Shown: piece by piece, positions 61,191 through 64,000 of the stretch
Layout of the letters: each line of letters opens with the position of its first letter
Position numbering within the stretch: the stretch's first letter is position 1
NCBI RefSeq assembly: GCF_038502225.1
Contig: NC_091369.1
Coordinates: 1,609,392-1,673,391 of the forward strand
Reading direction: 5' to 3'
Length of the DNA: 64,000 bases
Origin: Cherax quadricarinatus
Taxonomy: Eukaryota > Arthropoda > Malacostraca > Decapoda > Parastacidae
The notes under the pieces: model-generated
The model's database searches: none
Seen by the model: the letters and a program-made list of their open reading frames with translations, nothing else
What the model was told of the DNA's origin: nothing
Made by a program: the position numbers and the translations under genes

Positions 61191-61393
61191 CAGTGGAACC
61201 TCAAATATTGAACTTTCTTCGGTCCAGAAGGCTGTTCGAGTGCCTTTACCGAATGAATTTATTCAAATCAGGAATAATGTAAATTAGATTAGTCCATTTC
61301 AGACCCTCAAAAATACACTTGTAAAAGCACTTACAAAAATACACTTACATAATTGGTCGTGTTGGGAGCAGTTCGATTTTTGAGGTTCCACTG
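61191..61393. mobile_element. 203-bp MITE, GTGGACCCC family (diverged ends)
   Basis: Inverted ends CAGTGGAACCTCAAATATTG and TTTTTGAGGTTCCACTG with TA on both sides, and the internal block TTAGTCCATTTCAGACCCTC. Confidence 0.8.
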
Positions 61394-61743
61394 TATCATG
61401 ATTTTTAATAATTATCATTTTTACTTCTAGTAATATATATTATAGCTAGTCATTTATACTTTACATTACTGCAGTTTGTTAAAATTCATCTTCTTGTGTA
61501 AACAGATATAGATATGACTAAATATACCATTCTGTTTATGAAATTATGAATTATTTTTACTCCTCTAAAGTCATACATAGCTTTTTCCGACGATTATTAT
61601 TATAATAATCAAAAAGAAACGCTAAACCACTTTTTCCAACGAATCCACCATAAACTGAAAATATCGTAAGTTGAATACGAATATGTGTTAAAAAAATAAA
61701 TAGCCACTTTCAGTGAATAAGTGCAAAAAAAAAAAAGTACATA

Positions 61744-61946
61744 CAGTGGACCCCCGCATAACGATCACCTCCGAATGCGACCAATTATGTAAGTGTATTT
61801 ATGTAAGTGTGTTTGTATGTGTATGTTTGGGGGTCTGAAATGGACTAATCTACTTCACAATATTCCTTATGGGAACAAATTCGGTCAGTACTGGCACCTG
61901 AACATACTTCTGGAGTGAAAAAATATCGTTAACCGGGGGTCCACTG
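61744..61946. mobile_element. 203-bp MITE, GTGGACCCC family (reverse orientation)
   Basis: Inverted ends CAGTGGACCCCCGCATAACG and AACCGGGGGTCCACTG with TA on both sides. It is the reverse orientation of 36235-36437 and very similar to it. Confidence 0.87.
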
Positions 61947-61949
61947 TAT

Positions 61950-63680
61950 TATCCTTTTGAAAAGACCTTGTTTTTCTCCATTTTCCATTTACAGCTGTGT
62001 CTTTTTGTTCTGAATTTTTAGTACTGAAAAATATTCTTTATCTATTCTTTTGTATTATTTTATCACTTTATATACATATATATATATATATTTTTCAGTT
62101 GGCCAACAAGAGTATCTACTTTTAGTGTTTTGAGATTTTTATTTTTTACCTCATCTTGTTCAGAGCCATATAGTAGTTCAACTTTGGTCTGTTGATCTTG
62201 GCCACATTCCCCACTAACCCTTTCATACTCTAGCATCATCACTCTCATCTAACCTCCTCATATTCCCCCCTTTAGCACATCTCTTCCTGCAGTGCTGTAT
62301 GACCTTTTCAGGTGTAGCAATTAATTTGATACTATCATCTTGACCACGTTTTGTATCTGTGGACACATAGTGCCACCGAATATCCCAATTTTTTCATGTG
62401 TTCTGTAAACAGCATTTTTTAGGGTTAGCTGCTGATTACTGTTAATCTATAGTTCAGTCTTCACACAAATATTCATAGCACAATAATTCATAAATTAGTG
62501 AATAAATGAGGTGATATAACAATACTGAAAAATAGAGACTTTATCTATAAAAATTACAAATGCACCTAATGTGTATTAATGTAATGTACATTTCTAAAAG
62601 ACTCCCTGCTGTTAAATTTAGCCGAGATCATTTTTTAATCTCTAAAAAAATTATAGTTACATTTAGTTGAAAATATACATACAAAACAGTGAAGTATACA
62701 CATTATGATCTGCAAGTAGATAACCTACACAAGAGCCTGACTCAGGTTGGCGGGGATGATTTTTGCTGTCAACTGGTCCTCAGTTGTTCAGTGGTTTATG
62801 CCCCACCTATGAAGGAAAACTGAGAAGTGTCTAGATGTTAGGTTACATTATGTATAAGGCAAACTAATAAATATTTTAATCATTTGTACCGCACATGGAT
62901 GTTTTTTGAACAACTCAGGTGCTATATAACAAACTGCTAAGAATTTAATTCATTCCAAAGATTGAAATAATAACTGATGACTTTTTCCACTACTGTTCTG
63001 GTTTGGAGAAGCCAGCTGTGAAAGTAACCAGTTCAGTCTTTCGATTAGTGGACAAAGCACTAAGCCTCCTCCAATCCTTGAGCTGAATGACCAACATAGA
63101 TTTAATGCTTCTCATAAATATAAATATAATGTGTTTCACCCACAGTGGCCTTCATCGTCACAAACACTGGGCTAACAAAGTCAGTCAAGATTTGCATTAT
63201 ACTGCATGTGTCTATTTTTACATTGTCAGTATTTTATGCCATTTATCATGATTCAATTTTGTTCCTTCACTACATAGATCAGTGGTAGTTTGGCTCACAG
63301 CTGAAAAGACCCTGGCACATTCTGGGCAGGGCAAAGCATATGGGCAAATCTCAATGACCACTGCTTCTGCTACTTAGAAATAAACAAATCTAAAATTCAG
63401 TTGATCTTTGGAGGATCTAATACCCTAATGGAAATAACCACACTGGTCCTCTATAATTTACAAGTTTAGTGCTAAGTTATGATTATAATAATGTTCTATG
63501 ACAGCAGTGCTATATAGCCATGGTGGGTTTAGCACTTGGTTTTGGTTATAATAATCCTCTATGACAATTATACAGCATCCTCCATGACAACTAAACCACT
63601 CAATTCACCAATGTTCTCCATGACAATTACACAATCTGCTCCACCACTGTTCTTAACTACACACCCACTACTGGTCCTGG
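61950..63680. other. Stretch without a recognised gene
   Basis: AT-rich with a (TA)n run at 62070-62090. GCGCT/GCACT-core retroposon remnants lie at 61590-61640, 62285-62325 and 63460-63560. No supported coding region. Confidence 0.5.
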
Positions 63681-63683
63681 AAT

Positions 63684-63825
63684 TTACCTGGAGAGAGTTC
63701 CGGGGGTCAACGCCCCAGCAGCCCGGTCTGTGACCAGGCCTCCTGGTGGATCAGAGCCTGATCAACCAGGCTGTTACTGCTGGCTGCACGCAATCCAACG
63801 TACGAGCCACAGCCCGGCTGTGGCT
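63684..63825 (-). repeat. CR1-like 3' end, minus strand
   Basis: CCTGGAGAGAGTTCCGGGGG, GGCCCGGTCTGTGACC-type block, GATCAACCAGGCTGTTACTG and GTACGAGCCACAGCCCGG. The last encodes the PGCGSYV tail on the minus strand. Confidence 0.65.
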
Positions 63826-63834
63826 CCTGAGGCG

Positions 63835-64000
63835 CTACAGCAGCATATGGGCGACTAGCAAACTAAGAATAGCCTTCCGATACCTCGCTAAGGGCCTGTG
63901 TACGTCAGGCCCATATTAGAGTATGCAGCACCAGTCTGGAACCCACACCTGGTCAAGCATGTCAAAAACTTATAGAAAGTGCAAAGGTTTGTAACAAGAC
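63835..64000 (+). pseudogene. CR1-like reverse transcriptase fragment, cut by window end
   Basis: One frame encodes VRPILEYAAPVWNPHLVKHV and KVQRFVTR with stop codons between blocks. This is the region just after the RT palm (RPxLEYA) in CR1/L2-type ORF2. It lies head-on to the minus-strand 3' end at 63684-63825. Confidence 0.65.

Noticed and set aside
62700..62860. Possible terminal exon of a minus-strand gene
   Set aside because: An acceptor-like CTTCATAG is present on the minus strand but every frame stops within about 10 codons.

Overview
This is an animal nuclear genome window, almost certainly arthropod and most likely a decapod crustacean (possibly a crayfish). The evidence is spliced genes with GT-AG introns, dense non-LTR retrotransposons (RTE-like and CR1-like), tRNA-derived SINEs, TA- and TTAA-flanked MITEs, and long minisatellites. 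The species cannot be fixed from the sequence alone. No prokaryotic features, rRNA genes, true tRNA genes or CRISPR arrays were seen.

Host genes, all on the + strand. (1) A complete ZER1 homologue has 12 coding exons between 6753 and 24780 and encodes about 790 aa. It is a VHL-box/LRR/ARM substrate receptor of CUL2 ubiquitin ligases that reads N-terminal glycine degrons. All exon joins keep frame and use GT-AG sites. (2) A single-exon or terminal-exon gene for a 164-179 aa protein with two hydrophobic stretches lies at 33282-33776; I do not recognise it. (3) A five-exon ZDHHC24-like palmitoyltransferase of about 282 aa lies at 47906-52781, with EHHC in place of DHHC. (4) Two possible exons of an unassigned gene lie at 55621-55753 and 60688-60818.

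Layout. 1-2711 is the 3' end of a decayed Ty3/gypsy element with its LTR. 2740-4853 holds debris of a CCHC-containing non-LTR element. 4880-6690 holds SINE pieces. 6693-25950 is ZER1, its introns packed with MITEs, SINEs and RTE debris, including an inverted copy of its own exon 8 inside intron 9. 26709-33055 is a 25-bp minisatellite split by a full-length, apparently intact two-ORF CR1-like element on the minus strand. 33282-34212 is the unknown membrane-protein locus. 35222-39550 is RT debris, part of which has expanded into a 31-bp minisatellite. 39955-41753 is SINEs and short retroposons. 41899-44858 is a 22-bp satellite. 45500-47075 is nested SINEs. 47897-52782 is the ZDHHC gene. 53886-59681 holds an RTE inserted into a short RTE derivative, then a full-length RTE with an open 974-codon ORF. 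59690-64000 is MITEs, a possible terminal exon, and CR1-like debris.

The host genes show no shared pathway. The window is best read as ordinary genes embedded in a young, actively nested repeat landscape. The most unusual items are the inverted ZER1 exon 8 copy, the RTE-derived short retroposons (one with a 14-bp target-site duplication), and the minisatellite grown from reverse-transcriptase coding sequence.
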